Shown: piece by piece, positions 9,200 through 18,989 of the stretch
Layout of the letters: each line of letters opens with the position of its first letter
Numbering within the stretch: position 1 is the first letter of the stretch
NCBI GenBank assembly: GCA_938086805.1
Contig: CALKDH010000107.1
Coordinates: 1 to 35,494, forward strand
Origin: an uncultured PS1 clade bacterium
GTDB taxonomy: Bacteria > Pseudomonadota > Gammaproteobacteria > PS1 > Pseudothioglobaceae
Length of the DNA: 35,494 bases
Reading direction: 5' to 3'
Made by a program: the position numbers and the translations under genes
The notes under the pieces: model-generated
What the model saw: the letters and a program-made list of their open reading frames with translations, nothing else
Databases searched by the model: none
What the model was told of the DNA's origin: nothing

Positions 9200-10291
9200 T
9201 TAAACATTAAATAAAAAATGAACTACATCTCCATCTTTGACAATATAATCTTTTCCTTCGGAGCGAAGCTTACCGGCATCTTTAGCTCCCTTTTCTCCAG
9301 AGTGCTCAATGTAGTCGGTGTATGAAATTGTTTCGGCGCGAATAAAGCCTTTTTCAAAGTCTCCATGTATTTTACCCGCGGCAACAGGGGCCGAGTCTCC
9401 AATATTAATTGTCCATGCTCTGACTTCTTTCGGTCCTGCAGTAAAATACGTCTGAAGTCCAAGAAGCCTGTATCCCGCTTTAATTAACCGATCAAGTCCA
9501 GACTCTGATTGACCCATTTCATCTAAAAAGCTCTGTTTGTCCTCGTCATCAAGTTCAGCAATTTCAGCCTCGATATCAGCGCAAACAGATACCACTTGGC
9601 TATTTTCTGAGCTTGCATAGTCTATCAATGTTGTGAGATGAGGATTATTTATAAACCCATCTTCGTTAACATTTGCAACATATAAAACAGGCTTTGAAGT
9701 TAATAGCTGAAGGCTTTTAATTAACTTAGTTTCCTCTTCATTAAACACTATAGATCTAACAGCTAAACCTTCTTCTAGTACTGGAAGAATTTTTTCGAGT
9801 AAGTTTTTTAGAGGCAAGCCCTCTTTCTGGCCCGCCTTTGAGTTTTTTATTGCTTTTTGATAGGCTTTTTCAGCACTAAAAAGGTCTGCAAGCGCTAGTT
9901 CAGTATTAATTGTTTCAATGTCATCCAAAGGACTAACTTTTCCTGACACATGAATAATGTCATCATTTTCGAAACAACGAACCAAATGAAGAATAGCATC
10001 TGTTTCCCTGATATTTGATAGAAATTGATTTCCAAGACCTTCACCCTTAGAGGCACCCTCTACCAGACCTGCAATATCAACAAACTCCATAGTGGTAGGA
10101 AGTATTTTTTCAGGTTTTGCAATTTCAGCAAGGTTTTGAAGTCGAAAGTCATTTACTGGAACAATTCCAATATTTGGCTCTATGGTGCAAAAAGGATAGT
10201 TTTCTGAATCTATTCCAGCCTTAGTGAGTGCATTAAAGAGAGTGGATTTACCAACATTCGGCAGTCCAACAATTCCACACTTAAAACCCAT
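9200..10291 (-). CDS. ychF: Redox-regulated ATPase/GTPase YchF (Obg-like, OLA1 family)
   Basis: A 363-residue translation-associated P-loop NTPase of the OLA1/YchF family. The Walker A motif is GLPNVGKST at about 9-17, followed by [15 protein letters not shown] and the G3-type [17 protein letters not shown]. The NVNED segment takes the place of the canonical NKxD motif, as is usual for this family and consistent with ATP preference. A C-terminal TGS domain ([14 protein letters not shown] onward to VHFLFNV) binds RNA or the ribosome. The pth-ychF pairing is widespread in proteobacteria. It starts 16 bases after the pth stop. Confidence 0.96.
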   Translation of the reverse strand: MGFKCGIVGLPNVGKSTLFNALTKAGIDSENYPFCTIEPNIGIVPVNDFRLQNLAEIAKPEKILPTTMEFVDIAGLVEGASKGEGLGNQFLSNIRETDAILHLVRCFENDDIIHVSGKVSPLDDIETINTELALADLFSAEKAYQKAIKNSKAGQKEGLPLKNLLEKILPVLEEGLAVRSIVFNEEETKLIKSLQLLTSKPVLYVANVNEDGFINNPHLTTLIDYASSENSQVVSVCADIEAEIAELDDEDKQSFLDEMGQSESGLDRLIKAGYRLLGLQTYFTAGPKEVRAWTINIGDSAPVAAGKIHGDFEKGFIRAETISYTDYIEHSGEKGAKDAGKLRSEGKDYIVKDGDVVHFLFNV

Positions 10292-10307
10292 TATTTTTTC
10301 TCCAATG

Positions 10308-10874
10308 CTATGTATGAAGCGCCTTCATGGCGTCTTCAAAACTTCCTTTAACTAATAATTCAACAATATTGCTTGCCCTTAACATGCTCTCTTGAATTGC
10401 GCTCAGTTCTGATTTGCTAGGGGCATTTAAAACATATTCAACAACTTCATTTTTAGAGCCAGGATGTTCGATTCCAATTCGAAGGCGATAGAAATTTTGT
10501 GACCCGAGCGCTTTAATGATATCTCTTAGGCCATTATGGCCGCCATGTCCACCACCGAGTTTTAGTTTAACAACTCCAACAGGCAAATCAAGCTCATCAT
10601 GAACAACCAATGTCTCTTCTGGCGAAATATCATAGTAATTTAAAAAGCTTTTTATAGAGCCTCCAGAATTATTCATAAAGGTTTGAGGCTTTAGCAGAAA
10701 AACTTTGTTTGAGTTTAGGCTAATGTCTGAGGCTTCACCAAAAAATTTTGATTGATTAGCAAACTTGGAGTCATGTATAGAAGCTATTGACTCAACAAAC
10801 CAGAAGCCTGCATTGTGACGATGTTCCTGATAATTTTTTCCGGGATTTCCCAGTCCAACAATTAGTTTAATCAT
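10308..10874 (-). CDS. pth: Peptidyl-tRNA hydrolase
   Basis: A 188-residue bacterial Pth that releases peptides from peptidyl-tRNA dropped by ribosomes. The signature [10 protein letters not shown] is followed by the catalytic histidine in [10 protein letters not shown], the substrate-binding [19 protein letters not shown] and [15 protein letters not shown]. Length is normal. It follows rplY after 48 bases, a gap containing a strong dyad, and precedes ychF, the common rplY-pth-ychF order of gammaproteobacteria. Confidence 0.97.
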   Translation of the reverse strand: MIKLIVGLGNPGKNYQEHRHNAGFWFVESIASIHDSKFANQSKFFGEASDISLNSNKVFLLKPQTFMNNSGGSIKSFLNYYDISPEETLVVHDELDLPVGVVKLKLGGGHGGHNGLRDIIKALGSQNFYRLRIGIEHPGSKNEVVEYVLNAPSKSELSAIQESMLRASNIVELLVKGSFEDAMKALHT

Positions 10875-10893
10875 TACAGCGCTTCATTTTACG

Positions 10894-10910
10894 CTTGTTG
10901 AGTCAACAAG
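10894..10910. repeat. 17-base perfect dyad in the rplY-pth gap
   Basis: CTTGTTGAGTCAACAAG reads as an 8-bp inverted repeat around a central G. It sits between the rplY stop and the pth start with no T-run after it on either strand, so it is more like an mRNA processing or stability hairpin, or a protein-binding site, than a terminator. Confidence 0.45.
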
Positions 10911-10922
10911 ACTGACGATACT

Positions 10923-11621
10923 TTATTCGTTGTCGTCACCATCTTTTGAGTCACCATCTGCTGAGTCCGCAGAATCTTCTGCTGAGTCCTCACCACCCTC
11001 TTCAGACTCGCCATCCTCAATGATTTCTTCCTCTTCCTCAATTACCTTCGGCTCGGATACTGAACATACAGTCTGGTCGTGTGCCTCAACATCTTCATGT
11101 TGCAACGCATTAATAGTAACACCTTCTGGCAAGACAAGGTCAGTTAACGAAAGATGATCACCAACCGCAAGATTAGTTACATCTACGTCGATACCATGAG
11201 GTAAGTCTTTAGGTAGACATGATATTTCAACTGAAACAACAAACTGATTGAGCATATTGCCCAGCCTTAGTGCCTCGTTTTCTTCAATTCCAACAAAGTG
11301 AAGCGGCGTTGTAGTGACAAGAGTTTGTTTAGCATCTACCCGCAAAAAGTCCACGTGTGTAATGGTATTTTTTGCTGGATGGCGCTGAATATCTTTTAAA
11401 ACAACTGATTCTGTTGATTTTCCTACCACTAAGTCCAATACTGAAGTGAATGTATTTTCATCTTCTAATAGGTGGGTAATTTCGTGAATGCTAAGTGTTA
11501 CCATCAGCGGATCTTTCTTTCCGCCATAAATGATACTTGGTACCTTTTCTTCTTTTCTCAGGCGGCGGCTCGCACCTTTCCCCTGATCTTCACGCTCTGT
11601 TGCGTTTACAGTAATACTCAT
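10923..11621 (-). CDS. rplY: 50S ribosomal protein L25 / general stress protein Ctc, long two-domain form
   Basis: A 232-residue L25 of the long TL5/CTC type. An N-terminal 5S rRNA-binding L25 domain covers about 1-95 (REDQGKGASRRLRKEEKVPSIIYG...), and a C-terminal beta domain about 96-190 (PLHFVGIEENEALRLGNMLNQF, PKDLPHGIDVDV). A strongly acidic, low-complexity tail of about 38 residues rich in E, D, S and G ends the protein. The protein stabilises 5S rRNA in the large ribosomal subunit. A GGAG Shine-Dalgarno lies eight bases before the ATG. The transcript leader appears to carry a terminator-like hairpin (see the attenuator entry). The family is certain. Confidence 0.96.
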   Translation of the reverse strand: MSITVNATEREDQGKGASRRLRKEEKVPSIIYGGKKDPLMVTLSIHEITHLLEDENTFTSVLDLVVGKSTESVVLKDIQRHPAKNTITHVDFLRVDAKQTLVTTTPLHFVGIEENEALRLGNMLNQFVVSVEISCLPKDLPHGIDVDVTNLAVGDHLSLTDLVLPEGVTINALQHEDVEAHDQTVCSVSEPKVIEEEEEIIEDGESEEGGEDSAEDSADSADGDSKDGDDNE

Positions 11622-11640
11622 TTTGAGTTCTCCAATAAAT

Positions 11641-11665
11641 AAAAAAACACCACTTCAAGCGGTGT
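11641..11665 (-). terminator. Rho-independent terminator / attenuator hairpin ahead of rplY
   Basis: On the minus strand ACACCGCTTGAAGTGGTGT folds into an 8-bp stem (one G-U pair) with a three-base loop, directly followed by seven Ts. It ends only about 20 bases before the rplY ATG, just before the GGAG ribosome-binding site. It may end the ubiB transcript. Because no promoter could fit between it and rplY, a conditional attenuator inside the rplY leader, or partial readthrough, is also plausible. Confidence 0.7.
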
Positions 11666-11673
11666 AACTAAAT

Positions 11674-11700
11674 TTGTCTATTTTGCGACCAAACAGACAA
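11674..11700 (-). promoter_or_regulatory. Second leader stem (TTGTCT/AGACAA) upstream of the rplY attenuator
   Basis: A 6-bp perfect inverted repeat with a 15-base loop lies just upstream of the terminator hairpin in the ubiB-rplY gap. Together the two stems give the architecture of a structured leader: an upstream stem, a short linker, then a terminator. Whether it regulates rplY is inference. Confidence 0.35.
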
Positions 11701-11708
11701 GGAGAGAT

Positions 11709-11739
11709 ATTTTACCCGAAATTCTTTTTATATAGCCAA
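11709..11739 (-). promoter_or_regulatory. Possible weak sigma70 promoter for rplY
   Basis: On the minus strand TTGGCT and TAAAAT are separated by 19 bases, longer than the ideal 17, between the ubiB stop and the leader stems. If used, transcription would start near 11702 and the RNA would include both leader hairpins. The long spacer makes this a weak call. Confidence 0.25.
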
Positions 11740-11745
11740 GTTTAT

Positions 11746-13350
11746 CTATCTAGACTTAAGCCAAAAAATAATGCTAATAATCGAGCTAGGTATGGCCCAA
11801 GCCCAAACGGATTGAGTGGCTAAAAAAGCTGAAATTAAAAGGAAAGAAATGGCAATAAAAATCGACCTTTGTTTAGAAGCATTTTCTTTTAATTGCATAG
11901 TAATTGCCTCTGTTTGTTTTTTTGAGTTTTCCGTCTTTAGGGCGCCACTTTCAATTTGCTTCAGGGCGTTAATTACTAACATTGGAATTTCTGGTAATTC
12001 TGAGACAATCTGAGGTAGCTGATCAGAAATTTTATTAAGCGTGCCTTTAAAGCTATATTTTTCTTTAGCTAATTTCTCCAGATAAGGCTTTGCTGTTGCC
12101 CAAAGATCAAGGTCTGGATATAGCGAACGCCCCAAGCCTTCTATATTAAGTAGTGTTTTATAGAGCAAAAGTAGTTGGGGTTGAACCTCCATGTCAAAAC
12201 GTTTTGCCTCCTTTAAGAGGCTGAGAAGCACCTGTCCGAAAGAAATTTCACTTAATGGCTTTTCAAAAATTGGTTCGCAGACACTTCTTATAGCATTTTC
12301 AAACTCCATTACATTTGTTCCTTCGGGTATCCATCCAGACTCCAGGTGAACTTGAGACACTCGTTTATAATCTTGATTAAAAAATGCCATAAAGTTTTGG
12401 GCTAAATAATATTGATCAGCTTCAGTCAGCGTGCCCATAATTCCAAAATCAACACCCGTATACTGATTATTTTCTCCCACAAAAATATTTCCTGGGTGCA
12501 TATCGGCATGAAAAAAATTATGATCAAAAACCTGGGTAAAAAATATAATTACTCCGTCCTCCGCAAGAGACTTAAAATCAACATTTTTCCTCTTTAAAGC
12601 TTCAATATCATTTACAGGAGTTCCATATATTCGCTCAGTTACTAAAACATTTGATCTACAAAGTTCCCAATGAACTTTAGGCACATATAAAAGATCTGAA
12701 TTATTAAAATTTTTACCAAGAAGTGAAGCGTTGGCAGCTTCAACCATCATGTTCAGTTCGTTGTATATAATTCCTTCAAACTCCTGAACAGCTTCTTGTG
12801 GCCTCAGTCTTTTCCCATCAGCATGCTTTTCAGCAAGTTTTGCTAGCGAGTACAAAAGTCGAATATCTCTTTTAATTTGTTTTTCTATGCCTGGGCGTAC
12901 AACTTTAATGATTATTTCTTCACCATCTTTGGTTACAGCAGTGTGAACCTGAGCTATAGAGGCTGATGCAAGAGGCGAGTCATCAAACGATGAAAAAAGT
13001 TTTGAAGTTTTATCGCCAAGCGCTTTTTCAATAATTTTTTTTGACTCTTCTGCAGGGAATGGAGGGCATTTGTCTTGGAGTTTTGCCAGCTCCATGCCAA
13101 TATCGTCTGGAAGAAGGTCTCTACGTGTTGATAAAGTTTGTCCAAACTTAATAAATATTGGGCCAAGCTCCTCGAGTGCTAGTCGAATCCTCTCTCCTCT
13201 GGTCAGTTTTTTGCTGGGGAAATAATGCCATGGTGTTAGGTAGATTAGAGGACTGAGGCTTTTAAGAAAAGAAGTAGAGAGTATTAAATGATCTAATCTA
13301 TATCTGATTAGTGTTCTCAGGACTCCTAAAAAACGAAATAAGCTTTTCAC
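11746..13350 (-). CDS. ubiB: Ubiquinone biosynthesis atypical kinase/ATPase UbiB
   Basis: A 534-residue ABC1/ADCK/COQ8-family protein needed for aerobic ubiquinone synthesis, probably as an ATPase that helps extract membrane quinone intermediates. The family KxGQ motif lies in IKFGQTLSTRRDLLP, the Ala-rich loop in ASASIAQVHTA and the metal-binding motif in VDFGIMG. Two hydrophobic C-terminal segments (about 495-530, IFIAISFLLISAFLA and following) anchor it in the inner membrane. It starts two bases after the ubiJ stop and closes the ubiE-ubiJ-ubiB cluster. Length is normal. Confidence 0.95.
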   Translation of the reverse strand: MKSLFRFLGVLRTLIRYRLDHLILSTSFLKSLSPLIYLTPWHYFPSKKLTRGERIRLALEELGPIFIKFGQTLSTRRDLLPDDIGMELAKLQDKCPPFPAEESKKIIEKALGDKTSKLFSSFDDSPLASASIAQVHTAVTKDGEEIIIKVVRPGIEKQIKRDIRLLYSLAKLAEKHADGKRLRPQEAVQEFEGIIYNELNMMVEAANASLLGKNFNNSDLLYVPKVHWELCRSNVLVTERIYGTPVNDIEALKRKNVDFKSLAEDGVIIFFTQVFDHNFFHADMHPGNIFVGENNQYTGVDFGIMGTLTEADQYYLAQNFMAFFNQDYKRVSQVHLESGWIPEGTNVMEFENAIRSVCEPIFEKPLSEISFGQVLLSLLKEAKRFDMEVQPQLLLLYKTLLNIEGLGRSLYPDLDLWATAKPYLEKLAKEKYSFKGTLNKISDQLPQIVSELPEIPMLVINALKQIESGALKTENSKKQTEAITMQLKENASKQRSIFIAISFLLISAFLATQSVWAWAIPSSIISIIFWLKSR

Positions 13351-13352
13351 CT

Positions 13353-13868
13353 TCAGACCCTTCCTTTAAAGAATTTAGAGCGACTTGGGGCAATTAATGC
13401 TGTTGTTATTTCATCCTTTAAAGTACTAATGATTGAGCTATCATTTTTAATCGTAGCTTTCTTTATTTGTCTAAAGGCCTGTCCTAGTTGATGAGCTACT
13501 ATATCACCTGTATATTGTGAAATAAGCTCTTCAATATCAATTGAAGATGAAGACAATAGGCTTGCAAGCTGTTGTGCAGTATTGACACTTCCATTGATTT
13601 CAATGTCTTCATTTTCAAGAAGCTCTTCCAATGAGGCTCCTTTGAAAATAGCTAAAAATGATGCATTATTAGTTATTAGTGAAACATCGACCTTTTTATG
13701 TTGGGGGCTGTCAATGACAAAAATACGCGAGTTTAGGCAAAGAAAAAACAAGGTTAAGTCAATCTCATCTACTCTAAAACTGACTACTTTGTTGTCAATA
13801 TGAGTAAGGTCAGTGTTATTGGCACTAATAAAATGATTCAGAGATTTTTCAATAGTCAGGCGAAACAT
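13353..13868 (-). CDS. ubiJ: Ubiquinone biosynthesis accessory factor UbiJ (SCP2 domain)
   Basis: A 171-residue protein between ubiE and ubiB with five- and two-base gaps, the diagnostic position of UbiJ. The N-terminal part (about 15-115) has the SCP2 lipid-binding pattern, including GASLEELLENEDIEINGSVNTAQQLASLL. The helical C-terminus is shorter than that of E. coli UbiJ (about 200 residues). UbiJ with UbiK is thought to hold hydrophobic intermediates in the Ubi metabolon. Sequence conservation in this family is low, so the call rests on context plus the SCP2-like segment. Confidence 0.87.
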   Translation of the reverse strand: MFRLTIEKSLNHFISANNTDLTHIDNKVVSFRVDEIDLTLFFLCLNSRIFVIDSPQHKKVDVSLITNNASFLAIFKGASLEELLENEDIEINGSVNTAQQLASLLSSSSIDIEELISQYTGDIVAHQLGQAFRQIKKATIKNDSSIISTLKDEITTALIAPSRSKFFKGRV

Positions 13869-13873
13869 TTTGG

Positions 13874-14614
13874 TCAGGCTTTTATTGCTTTATGAAGCGC
13901 AACTATGCCCCCAGTTAAGTTGTGGTATTCACAAAATTCAAAGCCTGCATCAAGAACCATGTTTTTTAATGTTTCTTGATCTGGATGTCTGCGAATAGAT
14001 TCAGCAAGGTATTGATAACTATCCTCGTCATTGGCAAAAAATTCGCCAAACTTAGGGATTAAGTTGAATGAATAGAGGTCATAAATTTTTTCTAACATCT
14101 GATTTTCAACTTTAGAGAACTCAAGAATTAACAACGTTCCCCCTTTCTTTAAAACTCGATGCATTTGTTTTAATGCCAAATCTTTATGTGTAACATTTCT
14201 TAGGCCAAATGCTATGCTTACACAATCAAAGGTATTGTCCTCAAAGGGGAGTGATTCTGCATTAGCCTGAACAAAGTCTACATCAATGATGCCATGATTT
14301 AAAAGGTTTTTTCTTCCTTCAAATAGCATTGAATCATTAATATCTGAAAGGATGACTTTTCCTTTAGGGCCAACTTTTTTTCTAAACTTTATTGCAAGAT
14401 CTCCTGTGCCTCCAGCAATGTCAAGAACATGGTCGCCTTCTTTTACATTGCTGCTTGCAATAGTATAGTTTTTCCAAAGTCTATGGGTTCCCATTGACAT
14501 GACATCATTCATGAGGTCGTATTTTCCAGCTACTGAGTCAAATACTCCTTTTACAAGACCTTGTTTTTTTTCAATATCGACCTCTTTGTAGCCAAAGTGA
14601 GTAGTCTTTGCCAT
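13874..14614 (-). CDS. ubiE: Demethylmenaquinone/ubiquinone C-methyltransferase UbiE
   Basis: A 246-residue class I SAM-dependent methyltransferase that methylates the benzoquinol ring. Motif I is [15 protein letters not shown], and the UbiE signature segments [43 protein letters not shown] and the C-terminal [10 protein letters not shown] are present. It follows gltA after two bases and leads ubiJ and ubiB, so quinone synthesis is transcribed with citrate synthase. Length is typical. Confidence 0.96.
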   Translation of the reverse strand: MAKTTHFGYKEVDIEKKQGLVKGVFDSVAGKYDLMNDVMSMGTHRLWKNYTIASSNVKEGDHVLDIAGGTGDLAIKFRKKVGPKGKVILSDINDSMLFEGRKNLLNHGIIDVDFVQANAESLPFEDNTFDCVSIAFGLRNVTHKDLALKQMHRVLKKGGTLLILEFSKVENQMLEKIYDLYSFNLIPKFGEFFANDEDSYQYLAESIRRHPDQETLKNMVLDAGFEFCEYHNLTGGIVALHKAIKA

Positions 14615-14616
14615 TT

Positions 14617-15753
14617 TTACTTAGCTGGATAGTCTCTGAAATCAGCGCCAGTGTATATTTGAGTGGGTCTAAATATTCTGTTGTCACTTACTTGCTCATG
14701 CCAGTGAGCAACCCATCCTGCTGAACGAGCCATGGCAAAGATTGACGTAAAGTGTTCTTTAGTAAAGTTGAAGATTTCTGAGTAAAGTATGCCTGAATAA
14801 AAGTCAACGTTCGGGTAGACTCCCTTTTGAGATAATAGTTCATTACAGATACTTTCAACTTCGAGAGCCGTTTCAAAACGGTTAGAAAGGGTAAGTCCAT
14901 TTTTCTTGATATAGGTTTTAATCATTTTTTCAAGGATGGTTGCCCTAGGATCCTTAGTTTTATACTCGCGATGACCCATGCCCCAGATTACTTGCTTGTT
15001 TTTAAGCCTGTCCTCGATCCATTTGCGTGCATTTTCAGGAGATCCAATTTCATCAAGCATTATGAGTACATTCTCATTTGCATTGCCGTGTAAGGGGCCA
15101 GCTAGGGTTCCAACTCCAGCCGCAATTGAGGCAAAAGGATTTGCAAGTGAAGAAGCTGTTACCATTGTGGAGAAGGTAGAGGCATTGATAGTGTGTTCAG
15201 CGTGTAAAATTAATGACGCATCTAAAAGGTCTACAATCTCAGGGTCGGACTCCTCTCCAAAACACATATACATAAAGTTTTCTGCATAAGACATTGTTTT
15301 GCTTGGTGGAATAGGGTCGTATCCTCTACTTATCCGAGTCCACATTGCAACCAATGTGCTCATATTCGAGATAATTTTAACAAGTGCATTTTGTGTGTAA
15401 GAGGAATCTGGTTCTTCTGCTCCAGCATCAGGATAAAAGGTAGCCATAGAAGCAATTGCTGTTTGGAGGACATCCATGGAGTGTCCGGTTGAAGGTAGAG
15501 ACCAAAGCAAGTGGCGAATTTTGCGTTTTACCTCGTTGCGTTTTTTTAAAATGTTTTTGAAGTTTGTGAGCTCTTGTGGAGAAGGAAGCTCGCCATTCAT
15601 TAGTAAAAGTGCAGTTTCTTCAAAAGAAGAGCGTTCGACAAGATCTTGAATGGAATAGCCTCGATAGGCTAGTATTCCTTTTTCACCATCTATTGAAGAG
15701 ATTGCTGATTTCGTTGCGGGGACGCCTGCTAGGCCTGGTACATATTCTGTCAT
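14617..15753 (-). CDS. gltA: Citrate synthase, short form
   Basis: The enzyme condenses acetyl-CoA and oxaloacetate to enter the TCA cycle. The track ORF runs to 15795, but that start lies inside erpA. The ATG at 15753 gives 378 residues starting [19 protein letters not shown], leaving an 11-base gap after erpA. The active-site motifs are present: histidine in [11 protein letters not shown], histidine in [14 protein letters not shown] and aspartate in [10 protein letters not shown]. The protein is about 50 residues shorter than the E. coli-type hexameric enzyme and resembles the Gram-positive/cyanobacterial short type. A 2-methylcitrate synthase role is possible, but no prp genes are nearby. 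Confidence 0.9.
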   Translation of the reverse strand: MTEYVPGLAGVPATKSAISSIDGEKGILAYRGYSIQDLVERSSFEETALLLMNGELPSPQELTNFKNILKKRNEVKRKIRHLLWSLPSTGHSMDVLQTAIASMATFYPDAGAEEPDSSYTQNALVKIISNMSTLVAMWTRISRGYDPIPPSKTMSYAENFMYMCFGEESDPEIVDLLDASLILHAEHTINASTFSTMVTASSLANPFASIAAGVGTLAGPLHGNANENVLIMLDEIGSPENARKWIEDRLKNKQVIWGMGHREYKTKDPRATILEKMIKTYIKKNGLTLSNRFETALEVESICNELLSQKGVYPNVDFYSGILYSEIFNFTKEHFTSIFAMARSAGWVAHWHEQVSDNRIFRPTQIYTGADFRDYPAK

Positions 15754-15764
15754 AGTTTTTCTCG

Positions 15765-16118
15765 CTAAATTGAAAAAGAAGAGCCACAACCACAAGTAGT
15801 TTTGGCATTAGGATTACTTACAACAAATCTAGCCCCCTGTAGGTCTTCAAGATAGTCAACTGTTGAGCCCATAAGATACTGATAGCTCATAGGATCAATT
15901 ACTAATTGAACCCCTTTTTTGTTAACGCCACTGTCTCCCTCTTTAAGATTTTCATCAAAAGTGAAGCCATAAGAAAAGCCAGAGCATCCGCCCCCAGTAA
16001 TATAAACACGAAGCCTTAAGCCTGGATTTTTTTCCTCTTTAATGAGTTGAGCGACTCTGTTAGCCGCGCTATCACTAAAAACTATATCAGCTTCGTCATG
16101 TATTTCTGTTGCTTCCAT
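15765..16118 (-). CDS. erpA: Iron-sulfur cluster insertion protein ErpA (A-type carrier)
   Basis: A 117-residue A-type Fe-S carrier. The three conserved cysteines are in [11 protein letters not shown] and in the C-terminal TTCGCGSSF. It delivers Fe-S clusters to essential apoproteins. The start is supported by an AGAGGTGG Shine-Dalgarno six to seven bases upstream of the ATG at 16118. It lies between argC and gltA. The lack of surrounding isc or suf genes favours ErpA over IscA. Confidence 0.92.
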   Translation of the reverse strand: MEATEIHDEADIVFSDSAANRVAQLIKEEKNPGLRLRVYITGGGCSGFSYGFTFDENLKEGDSGVNKKGVQLVIDPMSYQYLMGSTVDYLEDLQGARFVVSNPNAKTTCGCGSSFSI

Positions 16119-16153
16119 TGGCCACCTCTTGATCTTTACAACTCGAATTAATG

Positions 16154-17188
16154 TTAAGGCAAAAGTCCGATTTCTGAAAGACCTTCTGTTTCATCAAGCC
16201 CAAACATTAAATTCATATTTTGAATTGCCTGTCCCGCTGCTCCCTTGCCCAGATTGTCAATAACAGACATAATAATAAGCTTATTGCTATGCTCTACATA
16301 CTGAACTGAAATCTGACAATAGTTTGAAGATTTTACTGAGCGGGTCTCAGGATAGACACCTTCAGGTAGTATTTTAACAAATTCTTCGTTTTCGTAGGCA
16401 TTTTCGTAGTAAGCAAGAATATTTGCTTCAGAGCCAATTAAGTCAGCATAAATTGTCGCCTCAATGCCACGACTCATTGGTACTAAATGTGGAGTAAATG
16501 TAAGGCCTATTGGGCCTCCTGAAATAGACTCTAGCTCTTGTTTAATTTCAGGAAAGTGTCTGTGACCACTAACTCCATAAGGTTTAAAGCTCTCAGTTAT
16601 TTCACAAAGAAGGGTTGCTTGATTTGCATTTCTGCCAGCTCCACTCGCGCCTGATTTACAATCTGCGATTATATTAGACGGATCTATCAGCTTATTTTCT
16701 AGGAGGGGTTTTAATGCAAGCAGAACTGCAGTAGGATAACAGCCAGGATTCGCAATTAGTCTAGCATCTTTAATTGCGCTTCTTTTAATTTCGGGCTGTC
16801 CATAGACTGCTTCACCTAGGAGCGATTTTTGAGTATGCTCCATTTTGTACCAATCAGACCAAATATCTGGATCAGTGATTCTAAAGTCCGCCCCAAGGTC
16901 TATAACTTTAATATTTTTTTCTAAAAACAAACCAGCGTTATTCATAGCAACACCATGAGGTGTTGCAAAAAAGACTATATCACATTCAAATAGTTTTTCA
17001 TCATCAGGAAGCAAGTATGAGAGGTCTGAAATTCCATACATGCTCGGAAAAACTTCATAAAGTTTTTTGCCGTTAAGCGCTCTGGAGGTAATTGCATGGA
17101 CTTCAGCCCCCTGATGTTGGCGCAGTAATCGCAAAAGCTCTATGCCTGTATAGCCAGAGCCACCAATTATTCCAACCTTGAGTTTCAT
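16154..17188 (-). CDS. argC: N-acetyl-gamma-glutamyl-phosphate reductase
   Basis: A 344-residue NADPH-dependent reductase for the third step of arginine biosynthesis. It has the N-terminal nucleotide-binding [18 protein letters not shown], the catalytic cysteine in [20 protein letters not shown] and a histidine-containing HLVPMSRGI. Length is typical of the bacterial single-function enzyme. Its start overlaps the accC stop by four bases, so arginine synthesis is coupled to the acetyl-CoA carboxylase genes. No other arg genes are visible. Confidence 0.96.
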   Translation of the reverse strand: MKLKVGIIGGSGYTGIELLRLLRQHQGAEVHAITSRALNGKKLYEVFPSMYGISDLSYLLPDDEKLFECDIVFFATPHGVAMNNAGLFLEKNIKVIDLGADFRITDPDIWSDWYKMEHTQKSLLGEAVYGQPEIKRSAIKDARLIANPGCYPTAVLLALKPLLENKLIDPSNIIADCKSGASGAGRNANQATLLCEITESFKPYGVSGHRHFPEIKQELESISGGPIGLTFTPHLVPMSRGIEATIYADLIGSEANILAYYENAYENEEFVKILPEGVYPETRSVKSSNYCQISVQYVEHSNKLIIMSVIDNLGKGAAGQAIQNMNLMFGLDETEGLSEIGLLP

Positions 17189-18537
17189 TCTTCCTCTCCA
17201 AGCATCTTTTCAAGATAATGTATGTTCATTCCACCTTTTTTAAAAACCTTGTCGTTCATTATTAGTCTCTGAAGTGGGATATTTGTTTTAATTCCATCAA
17301 TAACCATTTCATCAAGAGCATTTTGCATTTTAATGATGGCATTGTCTCGATTTTCACCATAAGTTATGACCTTTCCAATCATTGAATCATAATGGGGTGG
17401 AACATTATAGCCATTATAGATATGAGAGTCTATTCTAACTCCTAAGCCACCCGCAGCATGGTATTGAGTAATCTTTCCTGGAGAAGGCATAAATGTTTCA
17501 GGATCCTCGGCATTAATTCTGCATTCAATTGCGTGCCCTTTGATCTCAATATCTTCTTGAGTGAGCGATAGTTTTTCACCCCCTGCGATTAATATTTGTT
17601 CTCGAACAATATCAACACCAGTAATCATCTCAGTAACTGGGTGTTCTACCTGAACTCTTGTATTCATTTCAATAAAGTAGAACCGATCATTATCAAAAAG
17701 AAACTCAAAGGTGCCAGCACCCCGATATTTGATTTTTTTACATGCTTCTGCACAGATATTTCCAATTTTATCTCTTAGCTTTGGAGATATGCCAGGGGCA
17801 GGAGCCTCTTCTACTACTTTTTGATGGCGTCTCTGCATAGAACAATCTCTTTCGCCAAGGTGAATAGCGTTGCCATGTTGGTCTGCAAGAACTTGAATTT
17901 CAACATGACGAGGCGTTGTAAGAAATTTTTCCATATATACTTCACCATTTCCAAAAAAGCTCTGAGCTTCTGACTGTGTTAGCTTAATGGATTCAATAAG
18001 GTCTTTTTCTGACTCAACAACACGCATCCCTCGACCACCTCCACCACCAGATGCTTTTATGATGATGGGAAGCCCAATTTCCTTTGCAAGCTTGAAGCTT
18101 CTTTTTTCATTATCATCAAGTGCACCATCAGAGCCTGGAACACATGGTACACCAGAGCTCTTCATTGCTTCAATGGCAGCTACTTTATCGCCCATGACTC
18201 TTATATTTTCAGCTCTTGGGCCAATAAAAATAAAGCCACTTTGCTCCACTTGTTCTGCAAAATCTGCATTTTCGGAAAGAAATCCATATCCTGGGTGAAT
18301 TGCATCTGCATGAGTTACTTCGGCAGCACTAATGATTGCTGGAATATTAAGATAACTTTTGATTGATTGATGGGGTCCAATACAAACGGCCTCATCTGCT
18401 AGTCTTACATGTTTTAAATCTTTATCTGCAGTTGAATATACTGCAACTGTTTGAATTCCAAGCTCTTTACAAGCTCTGAGAATTCTTAAAGCAATTTCAC
18501 CACGATTTGCTATTAAGACTTTTTTTATTGTGCTCAT
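17185..18537 (-). CDS. accC: Acetyl-CoA carboxylase, biotin carboxylase subunit
   Basis: A 450-residue ATP-grasp enzyme that carboxylates the biotin on AccB, the first half of malonyl-CoA synthesis. It shows the N-terminal [29 protein letters not shown], the glycine-rich ATP loop [12 protein letters not shown], the [12 protein letters not shown] segment and the metal-binding [14 protein letters not shown]. Length is normal. It overlaps accB by four bases upstream and argC by four bases downstream. Confidence 0.97.
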   Translation of the reverse strand: MSTIKKVLIANRGEIALRILRACKELGIQTVAVYSTADKDLKHVRLADEAVCIGPHQSIKSYLNIPAIISAAEVTHADAIHPGYGFLSENADFAEQVEQSGFIFIGPRAENIRVMGDKVAAIEAMKSSGVPCVPGSDGALDDNEKRSFKLAKEIGLPIIIKASGGGGGRGMRVVESEKDLIESIKLTQSEAQSFFGNGEVYMEKFLTTPRHVEIQVLADQHGNAIHLGERDCSMQRRHQKVVEEAPAPGISPKLRDKIGNICAEACKKIKYRGAGTFEFLFDNDRFYFIEMNTRVQVEHPVTEMITGVDIVREQILIAGGEKLSLTQEDIEIKGHAIECRINAEDPETFMPSPGKITQYHAAGGLGVRIDSHIYNGYNVPPHYDSMIGKVITYGENRDNAIIKMQNALDEMVIDGIKTNIPLQRLIMNDKVFKKGGMNIHYLEKMLGEEE

Positions 18538-18989
18538 TCTATAATTATTATTGGTTGTCCAAATTCGACAGCTTCACCATCTTTGATTAATATTTCAATT
18601 ACTGTGCCTGACCTATCAGCTTCAATCTGGTTCATGATTTTCATAGCCTCGATGATGCCCACAGTGTCGCCTTGATTGATTTTTTGGCCAACAGTCACAA
18701 AAGGTTTGGCTGTGGGAGAAGGCGCTGAATAGAATGTTCCAACCATCGGCGAAATAATAGATTGATCATTTGATTGGGTCTCAGCTGGCGTAGCAGTTGA
18801 TGTGGCAGCAGGGGAAGCAGTTGCTAAAGGCTGTTGCTGAATGAAAGACTGTACTGGTTGCTGTAAGGCTCCTTGTGAAGCCCCAAACCTGGAGATTTTT
18901 ACAGATTCTTCGCCCTCTTTAATCTCTATTTCAGCCATCCCAGACTCTTCCAGAAGCTCCATTAATTTTTTAACTTTTCGAATATCCAT
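18534..18989 (-). CDS. accB: Acetyl-CoA carboxylase, biotin carboxyl carrier protein
   Basis: A 151-residue BCCP. The N-terminal helix region [17 protein letters not shown] is followed by a flexible Ala/Thr/Gln/Pro-rich linker at about 40-70 and a C-terminal biotinyl domain. The biotin attachment lysine is in EAMKIMNQI. It carries carboxybiotin between AccC and the AccA-AccD transferase, which is not in the window. It is the first gene of the accB-accC-argC-erpA-gltA-ubiEJB run, after a 196-base AT-rich gap. Confidence 0.96.
   Translation of the reverse strand: MDIRKVKKLMELLEESGMAEIEIKEGEESVKISRFGASQGALQQPVQSFIQQQPLATASPAATSTATPAETQSNDQSIISPMVGTFYSAPSPTAKPFVTVGQKINQGDTVGIIEAMKIMNQIEADRSGTVIEILIKDGEAVEFGQPIIIIE

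Noticed and set aside
15754-15795. Upstream start of citrate synthase given by the ORF track
   Set aside because: It would add 14 hydrophobic residues encoded inside erpA. The ATG at 15753 gives the family-typical N-terminus and avoids the overlap.
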